DNA from: Bog-473 sp963755495
Lineage (GTDB): Bacteria; Actinomycetota; Acidimicrobiia; Acidimicrobiales; RAAP-2
Assembly: GCA_963755495.1 (NCBI GenBank)
Contig: CAVWJS010000006.1
Location: 372,001-436,000 of the forward strand
DNA: 64,000 bases
Reading direction: 5' to 3'
Each line of letters opens with the position of its first letter. Position 1 is the stretch's first letter. The notes below the pieces were generated by a model that saw only the letters and a list, made by a program, of their open reading frames with translations, had not been told where the DNA came from and ran no database searches. This document shows, one piece after another, positions 36,860 through 46,281 of this stretch. Position numbers and translations under genes: made by a program.

Positions 36860-37151
36860 GTGGGCTCCTTCTCGCGTCGACAATCACGGCTCTGGACCAC
36901 TCCAACCACGCTGAAAGATTCACCCTTCGAATCTCCGTCGAACTGCGCCAGTCACGGCTCAATAGTGACGGAGGTATTTGTCCAACAAGGTGCCGCTGGG
37001 GTGCAGTTTGGTGGCGGTGGTTGAAAGGGCTTGCCTATCTGCTGGCAGGGTGTGCCGTTGGCCCGCCTCGGCCAACTAACGAGGTGACCGTGGACCTTGC
37101 GGGTGGATGGTCTTGCCTCGGGCCAGCAGCGTGCGCGTCCGAAGGAGCGTC
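36860..37151. other. Intergenic region
   Basis: About 290 nt without a supported gene, between the start of the DUF2510 gene and the end of the ABC permease gene. Confidence 0.4.
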
Positions 37152-38102
37152 TTACGCGTCGCGGCTCAGAACCCTCCAGTACGAAAGTGCGATGAGCCCT
37201 GCCGCCAACACCAGGAAGATCGCAGATTCGATGCCTTGGAATGCCCAGAACCTATTCGATGGCTGAAATGTGATGGCATTTTGGAAGCCGTGCGAGGTCA
37301 GACAATTAACAATCGAGCCCTTGTCGATGGATGCTCCCACCTGACAAGCCGCGGGTAGGTCGTTTGGGTTCAAACCGTGCGCTAGAGCTTGGCCGTGCGG
37401 ACTCACGAGGCCCTGCGAGATCAACCAGGAACCGGCGGGCGCATTGCTCCCGGGTCCCCTGAGAGATGAAATTTTGGTCAGGGGCGCCATGTAGTGCGGC
37501 CGGAGGTAAATCCCGACAGCTGCGCGCACGAGAACAAATGCACCCAGCGTCGCGGCGATTGATGGCAACGCCCGCTTAAAGAGCGAACCCACTGCGATGC
37601 CGAGCGCAACGGCGAACAGCGAATATGCAATCGGGACAATCCCCTGCTGGTCGAATGCGTCAAATCGTGAACCCAACGCATTTTCGGGTACTCGCCACCA
37701 CAGGACCAACAACGAGATGGCGGTGCCCCAGATAGCTGCGGCGCCAAGACACCAAATTACGTTGGTGCTTAGCCAGCGCCTCCGGGTCACTCCTTGCGTC
37801 CACACCAAGTTGTGCGTTCCATCTTCGAGTTCTTTGGAAACCAGAGGCGCACCCCAAAACAAACCGAACAAGAGGGGCACTACGATCGTGAGATTCACGA
37901 TGTCGAAGATGGCGCCATCACCACTGAAGAGTTCTCCTTGGCCATTGGAGCAACTCTGAGTAAGTGTGCAGTTGGCTAGGAACCGGTGGTAGTCGTTCGC
38001 CATCACCACGCCGGTGATGAGGATGAGCACAGCGAAGGAAATCAGGGCGATTGTCGCGAAGTAGGCCTGGCCCCGGTGGAGCCTCCAGATGAGCTGGTTC
38101 AT
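37152..38102 (-). CDS. ABC transporter permease
   Basis: This 316-residue integral membrane protein has about six helices: IALISFAVLILITGVVMAND, LTIVVPLLFGLFWGAPLVSK, WCLGAAAIWGTAISLLVLWW, IAYSLFAVALGIAVGSLF, IAATLGAFVLVRAAVGIYL and IESAIFLVLAAGLIALSYW. A large external loop sits between helices 5 and 6. The segment KELEDGTHNLVWTQGVTRRRW is the cytoplasmic motif of ABC-2-type permeases that contacts the ATPase. Its ATG overlaps the stop of the ATPase gene by 4 nt. With a YtrA-type regulator upstream, the complex is likely an exporter induced by cell-envelope stress or antibiotics. Confidence 0.9.
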   Translation of the reverse strand: MNQLIWRLHRGQAYFATIALISFAVLILITGVVMANDYHRFLANCTLTQSCSNGQGELFSGDGAIFDIVNLTIVVPLLFGLFWGAPLVSKELEDGTHNLVWTQGVTRRRWLSTNVIWCLGAAAIWGTAISLLVLWWRVPENALGSRFDAFDQQGIVPIAYSLFAVALGIAVGSLFKRALPSIAATLGAFVLVRAAVGIYLRPHYMAPLTKISSLRGPGSNAPAGSWLISQGLVSPHGQALAHGLNPNDLPAACQVGASIDKGSIVNCLTSHGFQNAITFQPSNRFWAFQGIESAIFLVLAAGLIALSYWRVLSRDA

Positions 38103-39010
38103 GATGCCACCTCCTCAATCAGACTCAGGCTTGACGCTCTGAAATCGTCATGACCCATGTAGGCGACGATGATGTCCTCCAGCCCGAGTTCGCTGATCTC
38201 CCACGTTGGGTCGAGAACCGTTCCCTCGACCTTCGCCACCAGCCGGAGCTGATTGGTTGTGGTCGTGGATTTGACCACTTTGATCGACGGTTCGATATTG
38301 GCGAGAGATCGCTTCGGACCGACCAGCATGCGATGGGTAGTCAAGACGATATCGATCTCTTCACACAGCTGAGCGTGGCCTGCGGCCAGCAAGACGACGT
38401 GATCGCAAACCCGCTCGAGGTCATGCAAGAGATGTGATGACAACACAACGGAAAGGTCCCCGCCGGCTACTGCTTCAGTGAGCGAGGCGAGGAACTCAAG
38501 TCGAGCAAGGGGGTCGAGCGCAGCCACCGGCTCGTCGAGCAACAAGATTTGCGGCCGCTTCGCCAATGCTAGACCGAGACCGACTTGTGCCCGCTGTCCT
38601 CCTGAGAGCGTTGCTACGGGTCGATCCATCGGAACACCCAGCCTTTTGAGACGCTTCCGTGCACCGGCATCGTCCCATTCACGATTGAGGTGGGTCCCGA
38701 GCCGCAAGTGGTCGTCGGCGGTCAATCGACGATAGAGGGGAACGTCCTGTGCCAGGTATCCGATGCTGGCCAAGTAATCCTCGGACTGTTCCGGGCGACG
38801 GCCGAGCACCAAAGCGGCACCGGCACTGGAGGCCGCCAGCCCTACCAACAGGCGCAGCAGTGTTGTCTTGCCGGCTCCGTTTGGCCCCACTAGCGCGGAC
38901 ACACGACCGCGGGGGACTTCGATCGTGCACTCCTCGAGTGCCCAGGTATTTCCGAAGCGTTTGCCCAGCCCATGCGTGCTGATGGCAGAAGGTGCGAGAC
39001 CAGTATTCAT
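38099..39010 (-). CDS. ABC transporter ATP-binding protein
   Basis: This 303-residue nucleotide-binding subunit has Walker A LVGPNGAGKTTLLRLL, the Q-loop region IGYLAQDVPLYRRLT, signature LSGGQRAQVGLGLALA, Walker B ILLLDEPVAALDPLARLEF and the switch His in VVLSSHLLHDLERVCDHV. The C-terminal 80 residues are the variable extension of drug- or lantibiotic-type exporters. It is coupled by 4-nt overlaps to the regulator upstream and the permease downstream, giving a compact three-gene operon. Confidence 0.95.
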   Translation of the reverse strand: MNTGLAPSAISTHGLGKRFGNTWALEECTIEVPRGRVSALVGPNGAGKTTLLRLLVGLAASSAGAALVLGRRPEQSEDYLASIGYLAQDVPLYRRLTADDHLRLGTHLNREWDDAGARKRLKRLGVPMDRPVATLSGGQRAQVGLGLALAKRPQILLLDEPVAALDPLARLEFLASLTEAVAGGDLSVVLSSHLLHDLERVCDHVVLLAAGHAQLCEEIDIVLTTHRMLVGPKRSLANIEPSIKVVKSTTTTNQLRLVAKVEGTVLDPTWEISELGLEDIIVAYMGHDDFRASSLSLIEEVAS

Positions 39011-39423
39011 GCGAGCCCCTGAAGGCGCGATTTACGGAGGGTGTCTCGAAGCATCGACTCGATTGAGTCATCATCGAGGCCTTGGGCTCGGGCCGTCTGC
39101 ACCCATCGGTCCAAGCCCCGTGACATGCGAACTTGCGTTCCCGGAGGTGGGCCGCTTGGCCGGCGCACTATGAACGTACCCACACCTTGGCGCCCCTCGA
39201 CCAACCCTTGATGCTCGAGTTCCCAATAGGCTTTCATCACGGTATTGGGATTGACAGCCACTTCGGCTACCACCTCCCTCACTGTCGGAAGCTTGTCTCC
39301 GACATTCAGGCTCCCCATGCGGAGTGCTTGTCTGATCTGCTCGACCAGCTGCAGATAGGCAGGTACACCACTTGAGGTGCTCAGATGGAAGCTGATCGAC
39401 TGCCTCAGGTGTTCGCTAGTCAT
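39007..39423 (-). CDS. GntR-family (YtrA subfamily) transcriptional regulator
   Basis: This 138-residue regulator has a winged helix: SGVPAYLQLVEQIRQALRMG, LNVGDKLPTVREVVAEVAVN, PNTVMKAYWELEHQGLVEGR and GVGTFIV. The short C-terminal helix pair (LDRWVQTARAQGLDDDSIES) is the small dimerisation domain typical of the YtrA group, which represses its own operon of ABC transporter genes. It is the first gene of the operon. The promoter lies so close to the ATG (39423) that the mRNA may be nearly leaderless. Confidence 0.92.
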   Translation of the reverse strand: MTSEHLRQSISFHLSTSSGVPAYLQLVEQIRQALRMGSLNVGDKLPTVREVVAEVAVNPNTVMKAYWELEHQGLVEGRQGVGTFIVRRPSGPPPGTQVRMSRGLDRWVQTARAQGLDDDSIESMLRDTLRKSRLQGLA

Positions 39424-39429
39424 CTAGAG

Positions 39430-39458
39430 AACTGTAGAGCATTTGATGCAGTTGTCAA
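39430..39458 (-). promoter_or_regulatory. Promoter and candidate operator of the GntR-ABC operon
   Basis: On the minus strand TTGACA (39453-39458) and TACAGT (39431-39436) are 16 nt apart, placing the transcription start within a few bases of the ATG at 39423. The inverted repeat AACTGTA (39430-39436) and TGCAGTT (39447-39453) spans the promoter and would fit autoregulation by the encoded GntR dimer. Confidence 0.5.
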
Positions 39459-39913
39459 GGCCAATGAAAGGGGGCGGGTACCAAATCAACCAATCGGATC
39501 CCGACGATTCAGCCATTCAGGTGCTTGGGTATCTCCAAGTGTCGGTGCCTGGCAAAAGGTCGCCGCACTGCCCCCTACCTCAGTCGGGCTGCTCCCTGGC
39601 AGGCCATAGTCGCGAGGGCTGAGTTCCCTATAACTCCTCTTGGGTGTGAGAGCGACAAGCCATCGGCTCCAGTTCGTGACAGTGGAATCGGCGTTGACCC
39701 ACAACGTTCGATTTCTAGCGGTCCTCTCGAGGTGTCCCACTTTGACAACGAAAGATGCACGTGGGGCATGCCCCCAATGTGCCTGATCGTGGCGGGTTAA
39801 CGAGCGGTTAGCAGTGGCCCCACCAGAGCACTCCAGCGCCCCAAAGAGGATCCTGTTCTGGGCTGGAACCAGTAATTTCGGCAACGTCTTTCGAGTTCAG
39901 CAAGGATGGGTCC
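39459..39913. other. Intergenic region between divergent genes
   Basis: About 450 nt without a supported gene. It holds the upstream regions of the GntR operon and of the alpha/beta hydrolase gene. Confidence 0.4.
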
Positions 39914-40795
39914 ATGGAACCAGTTGAAACAGAATTGGCTGTCGGCGACCGGGTCCTCCGAATCCGCGACACGGGGGACATTGACGGCCATCCCATCGTC
40001 TATTTTCACGGAACGCCCGGCTCACGCCTCGATCTCGCCTTTGGAGATGTGCTTTTGAGCGGCCAAAGTGTCCGAATAGTTTCATTCGATCGGCCCGGCT
40101 ACGGAGGATCGACCGAGGCCGCGTTCGGCCTCTCGTTGGTTGCCCGAGACGCACTGTCGATAGCCGACTCCTTGGAGCTAGGTGCCTTCACTACCTTGGG
40201 ATTGTCCGGTGGAGGGCCGTTCGCGCTGGCCACCGCGGCCATTGGCGGCGACCGCATAAAGGGCGTGGGTGTGGCCTCAGGAGCGGGACCGTTCGAGCAT
40301 GTGCCAAATGCTCTCGACAAACTTAGCGACATCGACACGGAGGCCTACTCCCACCTTCCTGCAGATCCTGAAACCGCAGCACTGGGCTTTGCTTCAGGAT
40401 TCGAGGAGTTAGCGCAGATGTTGCGCAATGGTGACGACGAGGCAGTTATCGCTGAGTTCGCGCCCGCCCTAAGCGAACGCGATCGGGTCCTGATTAGCGA
40501 TGAAATGGTCGGATCGAAAGTGATCGGCTCCATGAGAGAAGGCCTGTCGAAGAGTGTCCTCGGCGGCGGCTGGGACAATGTGGCATGGATTGGTCATTGG
40601 GACTTTAAAATCTCCCAAGTTCGATGTCCGGTATTGCTTTGGTACGGCGAACAAGACCTGATGGCCCCTCCGGCTCATGGGCAATGGCTCGAAGAGAATC
40701 TCCTCAACGCGAAGTTGACAATAAGGCCTTCAGAGGGTCACTTCGGTCTAGTGGACCATTTCTCCGAAGTGCTACACGAACTAGCCGAGCTGTAG
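39914..40795 (+). CDS. Alpha/beta hydrolase
   Basis: This 293-residue protein has an alpha/beta-hydrolase fold. The oxyanion motif is HGTPGSRLDLAF, preceded by GHPIVYF, and FDRPGYGGST follows. The nucleophile elbow is LGLSGGGPFAL with Ser. The acid is likely the Asp of LLWYGEQDLMAPPAHGQWL, and the His is in RPSEGHFGLVDHF. The family (proline iminopeptidase-, esterase- or haloperoxidase-like) cannot be narrowed. AAGGATGG lies 7 nt before ATG 39914. It is transcribed away from the GntR operon. Confidence 0.9.
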   Translation: MEPVETELAVGDRVLRIRDTGDIDGHPIVYFHGTPGSRLDLAFGDVLLSGQSVRIVSFDRPGYGGSTEAAFGLSLVARDALSIADSLELGAFTTLGLSGGGPFALATAAIGGDRIKGVGVASGAGPFEHVPNALDKLSDIDTEAYSHLPADPETAALGFASGFEELAQMLRNGDDEAVIAEFAPALSERDRVLISDEMVGSKVIGSMREGLSKSVLGGGWDNVAWIGHWDFKISQVRCPVLLWYGEQDLMAPPAHGQWLEENLLNAKLTIRPSEGHFGLVDHFSEVLHELAEL

Positions 40796-41324
40796 ATCAA
40801 CGTGCCGTCTGGCATCCTCGACTGTGCAGCTCAGCGCTTTTGACTGCCTCGACTACCATTCGCAATACCCGCAGATAAGGGATGTCGTAGGGACGGCGAC
40901 GTCTCCGCTCCCCACTGGAGGATCCTCTCAATGGGAGAAGCAGTCACCAATCCCGGGCGTCATCAGCTTCTCCAAAGCTGATGAGAACGAGCACAAGGAA
41001 CCGCTGGGGGAGCAGGCTCGGAGGCGAAGCTGTGTGACACATAATGCACAGACGACGACGAATTGGCCTGTCGCAATCTCCCGAAAGGTCGGATCAGGAA
41101 GTCTCGGGGTCGTGTTTCGGGAGTCCAGTAGTGTGTGTGCCTCGGCGCTCGAACGGTCGATCATTTTCTGGCAGGGTGAACCAACCGTACGGTGCCAACG
41201 TGTTGGGGCGGCGTGATCTGTGCTTCTCATGGGGCGCCCGTCTGTAGCGGTCGTCGGGGGAGGATTGTGTGGGATTTCGAGGGAAACGGGGAGTGAATGA
41301 ACGCCCGTCAAGGGCCGACCCGCT
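40796..41324. other. Intergenic region with a hairpin
   Basis: About 530 nt without a supported gene. CATCAGCTT (40961-40969) and AAGCTGATG (40975-40983) form a perfect 9-bp hairpin with a 5-nt loop; no T-run follows, so it could be a transcript end for the hydrolase or an operator for the MFS gene. Confidence 0.4.
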
Positions 41325-42878
41325 GTGGGCAAGGCAAATGAGGAGTCGGGTGTCGTGCTGACAGGCCGCCCGCACCGGATCGAGCGTCGCCAGGATAACG
41401 GGCAGCCTTCAGCGATGGATCGGCTGCGGGAACGAGACGGCTTACGGTTGGCGCTGCTGAGCTGCGCTCAGTTCGTCCTAGTCGTTGACGCAACAATCGT
41501 TCTGGTTTCACTGCCCACCATTTCAAAGGACCTGCACTTCAACGCGGGAAACTTGCAGTGGATCATTACGTTCTACGGGCTCACATTCGGCGGATTCCTC
41601 ATGTTGGGGGGCCGTGCCGCGGACGTATTGGGTCGAAGACGCATGTTCATGATCGGTCTGGCCACCTTCGCAGTGATGTCCGCCGTTTGTGCTGTATCCC
41701 AATCAGACCTGATGTTGATCATTGGTCGCGCCGGTCAGGGACTCGGAGCTGCCATGGCCTCCCCAGCAGCGCTCTCCTTGCTGACTGGAACGTTCCCTGA
41801 AGGCAAGAAGCGCAACGTCGCGCTTGGTGTGTGGTCTGCCGTCGGCGCTTCGGGAGGCGCGGCAGGAAACGTATTGGGCGGCGTGATCACCTCGACCATT
41901 GGTTGGCGTTGGATCTTCACCGTGAACATTCCGATATGTGCGATGGTCATCGTGGGGTCGTTCCTTCTCCTCCCAGTAGCTCGCGACAAGAAGAGGCAAC
42001 CACTCGATGCCGCAGGTGCGCTGACTGTTACCGTAGGGTTGGGATCGCTTATCTATGCACTTTCTGCCGTCGAAGAACACGGATTGGCTAGCCCTGCTGC
42101 CTTTCTTCCATTGATACTTTCACTTGCCTTCCTCGTGGCCTTCGGCATAATCGAGTCGCGCATTGCGATGCCTTTGCTGCCGTATACGCTTCTCAATCGT
42201 CCATTGGTTGTGGGGAATGTCCTGCTCGTCCTCGGATCCGTGGCGGGCTCTTGCACGTACTACTTCGCGTCCCTGTTCTTTCAACAAGTTCGAGGGCATT
42301 CTCCGATGTGGACGGGGTTCGCGTTCGTCCCATGGGCGGCCACAATCGTTGTTTGCTCTCTCATTGCCTCTCGTACAAACCATCGGTTTGGTGGGAGGCC
42401 AATTGCGACAGCCGGCTTTGCCGTGTCGTCGCTTGGATGCCTCTTGATAGCTCTTGCGCTCACGTTGACGAGTTCGTACGCCGAGATACTCCCGGCCTTT
42501 TTCGTGATCGGCATCGGATCGGGATTTATTGGGGTGACGAACACGATCGCCGCCATGAGCGGGGTCGAGAAGAGATATCAAGGGGTGGCGGCCGGACTCA
42601 CCAATAGCTCTCAGCGTCTTGGGTCCGCCATCGGACTGGCCGTATTGGCCACCATCGCAACCGGTCACATCAATTCCTTGAGCCGAGTCGGCGTGAGCAT
42701 CGGAAAAGCCGAGCTTTCGGGATACCGGCTCGGCATCTTCATAACCGGAGCGATTGCATTCGTGGGAGCAATCGGTGCGTTCATTTTCGTGCGAAGTGGA
42801 CCGGCAGGTGCGGCAGATGAAGGAATCCCGCTGGAGCAAGAAAGCGTCATTCTGGAGTCGATCGAGACATCACTCTGA
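41325..42878 (+). CDS. DHA2-type MFS drug-efflux transporter
   Basis: This 517-residue, probably 14-helix major facilitator belongs to the drug:H+ antiporter-2 family. TM1 contains VLVVDATIVLVSLPTIS (motif D1, D.TIVNVALP). The loop GGRAADVLGRRRMFMIGL is motif A, IGRAGQGLGAAMASPAALSL is motif B, and SAVGASGGAAGNVLGGVI is motif C of exporters. It would expel cationic or amphipathic toxins with proton import. GTG 41325 has AAGGG 10 nt upstream; ATG 41415 is an alternative that removes 30 polar residues. No TetR gene is adjacent, but a hairpin lies upstream. Confidence 0.92.
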   Translation: MGKANEESGVVLTGRPHRIERRQDNGQPSAMDRLRERDGLRLALLSCAQFVLVVDATIVLVSLPTISKDLHFNAGNLQWIITFYGLTFGGFLMLGGRAADVLGRRRMFMIGLATFAVMSAVCAVSQSDLMLIIGRAGQGLGAAMASPAALSLLTGTFPEGKKRNVALGVWSAVGASGGAAGNVLGGVITSTIGWRWIFTVNIPICAMVIVGSFLLLPVARDKKRQPLDAAGALTVTVGLGSLIYALSAVEEHGLASPAAFLPLILSLAFLVAFGIIESRIAMPLLPYTLLNRPLVVGNVLLVLGSVAGSCTYYFASLFFQQVRGHSPMWTGFAFVPWAATIVVCSLIASRTNHRFGGRPIATAGFAVSSLGCLLIALALTLTSSYAEILPAFFVIGIGSGFIGVTNTIAAMSGVEKRYQGVAAGLTNSSQRLGSAIGLAVLATIATGHINSLSRVGVSIGKAELSGYRLGIFITGAIAFVGAIGAFIFVRSGPAGAADEGIPLEQESVILESIETSL

Positions 42879-43259
42879 ACCCAATGGTCAACGGAGTCAA
42901 CGGGCACCCGGCGGACTTAGCGCCACCCGCATCGTCATTAAGTATTTATCCTGGTCAAGCTCGGTGTCGGAGGAGAGACTTACTCAGAATCCGACTGGAG
43001 GCTGTAGCCCTGGTCATCGCCCTAAACCGGCAGCGGTAGGGGATACCCTTCACGAAGCTTACCAGCGACGTGCTGCGCGACCCGGTACCCAAGCACGGCC
43101 ATGCCGTCATCGAGATCGCGCAGGTTAAAAAACTCGAAGAGGACCTTTATGAGGGCCATTTGAGCGGCGGCGACTCGGCCCGAAACTCCGCGTTCAACGT
43201 CGGGTGGCCCGCCATATCAACGGTCGGCTCCCCGTGGGATAAAATCCGGACTGTCAGAG
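42879..43259. other. Intergenic region
   Basis: About 380 nt. A short plus-strand frame near 43050-43190 (DVLRDPVPKHGHAVIEIAQV, KKLEEDLYEG) looks coding-like but has no convincing start or family and may be a remnant. Confidence 0.35.
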
Positions 43260-43739
43260 TCACTTCCTGGTTGCGTCAACCACATCTTCGAAAGTTTCGG
43301 AGACGCTTCCTCGTGTCACGGAAACAAATTTCTTGCTCAGTCTAAGAAGGGAATACGCATAAGTTGCGTCGTTACGAATCTGCGACGGAGTTCCTTCGAC
43401 CACGAAGATGTGCTTGTCGTGTGCCGAGAAATTGGGAAATCCTTCCATGCACCTCTCCATTGCTTGGTCGAAGCTTCCATAGGTGAAGTCGAGGGCTTCA
43501 CTGGAGGTTGTACCTGCCTCAAAAACCGCCCAAGCCTCCACTCGATCCGAAGTGCTCGGAGAGGGCGACCAGTCCCCGCTACGGCGACAGCGTGCTGACA
43601 CCGCGGCTGGTGAGGTGGATCCATGTGGCGAGGCGCCAGCAACACCGTGAAACACAATCGTTGGAATGGTCAGCGTCATTATCCAGATCGCCATTAGGGG
43701 AATTTTTACGGATCGGCTAAAAGGAAGGTTGCCGCTCAT
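43260..43739 (-). CDS. Small secreted protein with a truncated paralogue at 32110
   Basis: This 159-residue protein has a signal peptide (PLMAIWIMTLTIPTIVFHGVAGA) and a Ser/Pro-rich linker. A conserved domain follows (about 85-159): LDFTYGSFDQAMERCMEGFP, NFSAHDKHIFVVEGTPSQIR, NDATYAYSLLRLSKKF. I do not recognise the domain. The related partial copy at 32110-32349 keeps HDKHIFVV-GTPS and YAxSLLRLS, so these residues are likely important. ATG 43739 is chosen because it begins the signal peptide; the longer open frame crosses the mobile element end. No partner gene is evident. Confidence 0.6.
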   Translation of the reverse strand: MSGNLPFSRSVKIPLMAIWIMTLTIPTIVFHGVAGASPHGSTSPAAVSARCRRSGDWSPSPSTSDRVEAWAVFEAGTTSSEALDFTYGSFDQAMERCMEGFPNFSAHDKHIFVVEGTPSQIRNDATYAYSLLRLSKKFVSVTRGSVSETFEDVVDATRK

Positions 43740-43839
43740 CACAACAGAGTGACTCACAGAAGATCCATCGCCCAGGGAACTTCGACCCATGGTTTGCCGG
43801 GGCCGTCGCCCCAGTCGCGCTGAAAGGCTGCGCGCCGAT

Positions 43840-43860
43840 CCGGCGTTATACAGGTGATCC
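43840..43860. repeat. Left terminus of element copy 3
   Basis: CCGGCGTT direct repeat followed by ATACAGGTGATCC, the perfect inverted match of the right end at 46282. Confidence 0.8.
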
Positions 43861-43893
43861 GTAGGTCCTGGGCCTTGCTCTATGGAAGCACAC

Positions 43894-45180
43894 TCATTGG
43901 GCCTCGGCGACTCCTTCGATGAGGCCGTCGAAGAGCCCACTGCGATCGCTCTGACCGCGCTGGTCGGCATGCTTTCGTTGCCGCTTCAAGATGGTGACGA
44001 ACTGGGGACCGGTCTCGAAGAACCCGCACCGTTCGCAGACGCTCTCGAAGGCGCAGTCGAGGAGGGCGGGTCTCGTGCAGTGACCGTTGGCCAGGAGACG
44101 ACGATGGTCGCCGACCGGCTGCTGCGCGCTCGAGCGTGAAGCTCGAACAGGGACAGCGCCTGAGAGTCCGTAGTACTGGGCCTCGACCGCTTCGGTCACC
44201 TTGAAGTACGCGTTGGCGACCGTGTCGTCGGAGATGCGGGCATAGATAAGTGTCATGTCCATGGAGCGGTGCCCGAGCAACGCGGCGATCGCTTCGAGGC
44301 TCATGCCCCGGTTGATCGACTGGGTGGCGAGCGTGTGGCGCAACTGATGGGGATGGACATGGCCGATGTCGGCGCGCTTGGCCACCGTGGCCACGTAGCG
44401 CTGCACCGTGCGTCGATCGAAGGGCCGGCCGTCGTCACGCTCTAAGAGGTGTCCAGAGCGTGAGCGTCCACGCACCGCCTTGTACTCGCCGATGAGGTCG
44501 ACCAGCATCGGGAGCAAAGGGACGTAGCGATCGTTGTGCAGTTTGCCGATGGGGATGCGCAGACGATGGCCGTCGCCCTTGCGCACCATGGCATCGTCTT
44601 CGAGTCCGGCCAACTCACCGACGCGCATGCCGGTGCGGGCCAACAGCTCGACCATAAGACGACGGCGCAGGTTGGGGTCCTGCGCCAGGGCGGCCATGAA
44701 CTTGGCTGCGGTCGGGTCGTCTAAGAATCTGGGCAGTGGCTCGTCGAGGGCGGGGAAGTCGCTCATGTAGATGAACAGGCGCGCCGGCGCATCGTCGTAG
44801 TCCCACTCCATGATGCGCTCGAAGAAGGTGCGCACAGTGCTGAGCCGATGCCGGATCGTCATGGTGGCCAAGGGCCTTCCGGTCCTGCCCCGACGCGCCT
44901 TGAGCCAGACCTTGAAGTCCTCGATGTGGGCTCGTCCGATGCGCGCCACCGAAACACAACTTGGGTCGGCCTCGGTCACCCGATGGGCGAAGAAGCGCAG
45001 CGTCAGATCAGCCGCGTCAACGGTGCCCGGACGGGCCGAGACCTCGAGTTGGTCCAGGTAGGAGGCCATGGTGGCGGCCATCACCGGTGCCTTGGCGGCG
45101 ATCTGGGCCCAGGTGACCTCGGGCGTCCCACCGCCTTGGCGTCTCGGTGGGACAGGCTGCGATTGTGCCAGCGCGTTCAT
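43894..45180 (-). CDS. Tyrosine recombinase B of element copy 3
   Basis: This 428-residue recombinase is collinear with recombinase B of copy 1 but clearly diverged. The core-binding domain is about 25-135. The catalytic residues lie in RTGMRVGELAG (Arg), HPHQLRHTLATQ (HxxR) and LGHRSMDMTLIYARI (His, Tyr). The C-terminal Cys cluster HCTRPALLDC and CERCGFF is kept, so the putative zinc site is a family feature. Its start overlaps the end of recombinase A by 4 nt. It is intact and could act on the perfect ends of this copy if the partner is not needed or is supplied by copy 1. Confidence 0.9.
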   Translation of the reverse strand: MNALAQSQPVPPRRQGGGTPEVTWAQIAAKAPVMAATMASYLDQLEVSARPGTVDAADLTLRFFAHRVTEADPSCVSVARIGRAHIEDFKVWLKARRGRTGRPLATMTIRHRLSTVRTFFERIMEWDYDDAPARLFIYMSDFPALDEPLPRFLDDPTAAKFMAALAQDPNLRRRLMVELLARTGMRVGELAGLEDDAMVRKGDGHRLRIPIGKLHNDRYVPLLPMLVDLIGEYKAVRGRSRSGHLLERDDGRPFDRRTVQRYVATVAKRADIGHVHPHQLRHTLATQSINRGMSLEAIAALLGHRSMDMTLIYARISDDTVANAYFKVTEAVEAQYYGLSGAVPVRASRSSAQQPVGDHRRLLANGHCTRPALLDCAFESVCERCGFFETGPQFVTILKRQRKHADQRGQSDRSGLFDGLIEGVAEAQ

Positions 45181-46219
45181 TGGGCCACCCCTACGAGCGC
45201 TTGGGCCTCGATGGCCTCGACGGCGCGGCGGTACTCGTCAGCCAGCCAGTCGACGCTCAGGTGCAGATAGACCCGCGTCGAGGTGATCGAGCGGTGTCCG
45301 GCTTGGGCCTGGATGGCTTCTATGGCCATGCCCGCCTCGCGTAGCCGGGTGAAGCAGGTGTGGCGCAGCTCGTGACAGGTGCCATGGCTGAGACCCGCCC
45401 GCTCACGTGCGGCCCGGATGATCTGGTCGAGGCCGGGCACCGAGAGCGGTTGGCCGCGATGTGCTCCTTTGAGCGCGACGAAGAGCGAATCACTCGTGGT
45501 CTCGGCCGGTCGCTCCTGATCCATGTAGCGCCCCACGGTGGAGAAGAAGGTCGGCGAGAGCGGCACCAAGCGTTCGTGTCCGCCCTTGCCTTCTCTGATC
45601 AACACCCGCCACTCTCCAAAGCGCAGATCACCGAGACGAAGACCGAGCACCTCGCAGCGTCGCAGGCCGCCCAGCACCATGGCCTGGGTCACGGCCCGGT
45701 CGCGCTCGGTGCGCAGCGCTTCCATCAGCGCGTCGATCTCGTCGGGATCGAGGATCCGCGGCAACCGGCGCACGCCGCGCACCAAGGGAAGGCCCCGCCC
45801 GCCCCGCGACCGGCTCTGACGCGTGGCGATGCCCCGGGGCACGGGGTTGACCGTCACCGCGACGTCGTCGCGGGTGATCAGGTAGCCATAGAAGCTCGAG
45901 ACCGCAGCCAGTCGGCGCTTGATCGTCGCAGCCGAAAGACCCGCCGAGCCATCGCGATGCGCACCACGTTCTCGGCCCCGGGCTTGGGTCGGCGCTGCGC
46001 GGTGACGAAGGACATCACGTCCTTGGGCCTCACCTCGATCGGTTCCTTCGCCACCACCGTGAAGAAGACGCTCAGGTCATGGGCATAGGCCCGCACCGTA
46101 TTCGGACGGGCCCGGCCCACGACGAACTCCAAGAACTCGTCGATCAGCTGATGGCCGATCCTGTACTCGTGTTCACCGTCGGGACGGACGTGACACTCGA
46201 AAGACGGACTCCACTCCAC
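45177..46219 (-). pseudogene. Tyrosine recombinase A of element copy 3, frameshifted
   Basis: The N-terminal part (YRIGHQLIDEFLEFVVGRAR, VRAYAHDLSVFF) is read from 46219 to about 45955. There one base is missing, and the continuation GSAGLSAATIKRRLAAVSSF is in the next frame. The catalytic domain is complete beyond it (LGGLRRCEVLGL, CHELRHTCFTRL, AGHRSITSTRVYLHL). A single base added near 45954 restores a protein like recombinase A of copy 1. Note HELRH in place of HQLRH. Confidence 0.8.
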
Positions 46220-46281
46220 CGCACACCTCCTGCTCGGGTATGCACCCGAGGAGGCTCCCTCGGATGCCTATTCCAGGAGGT

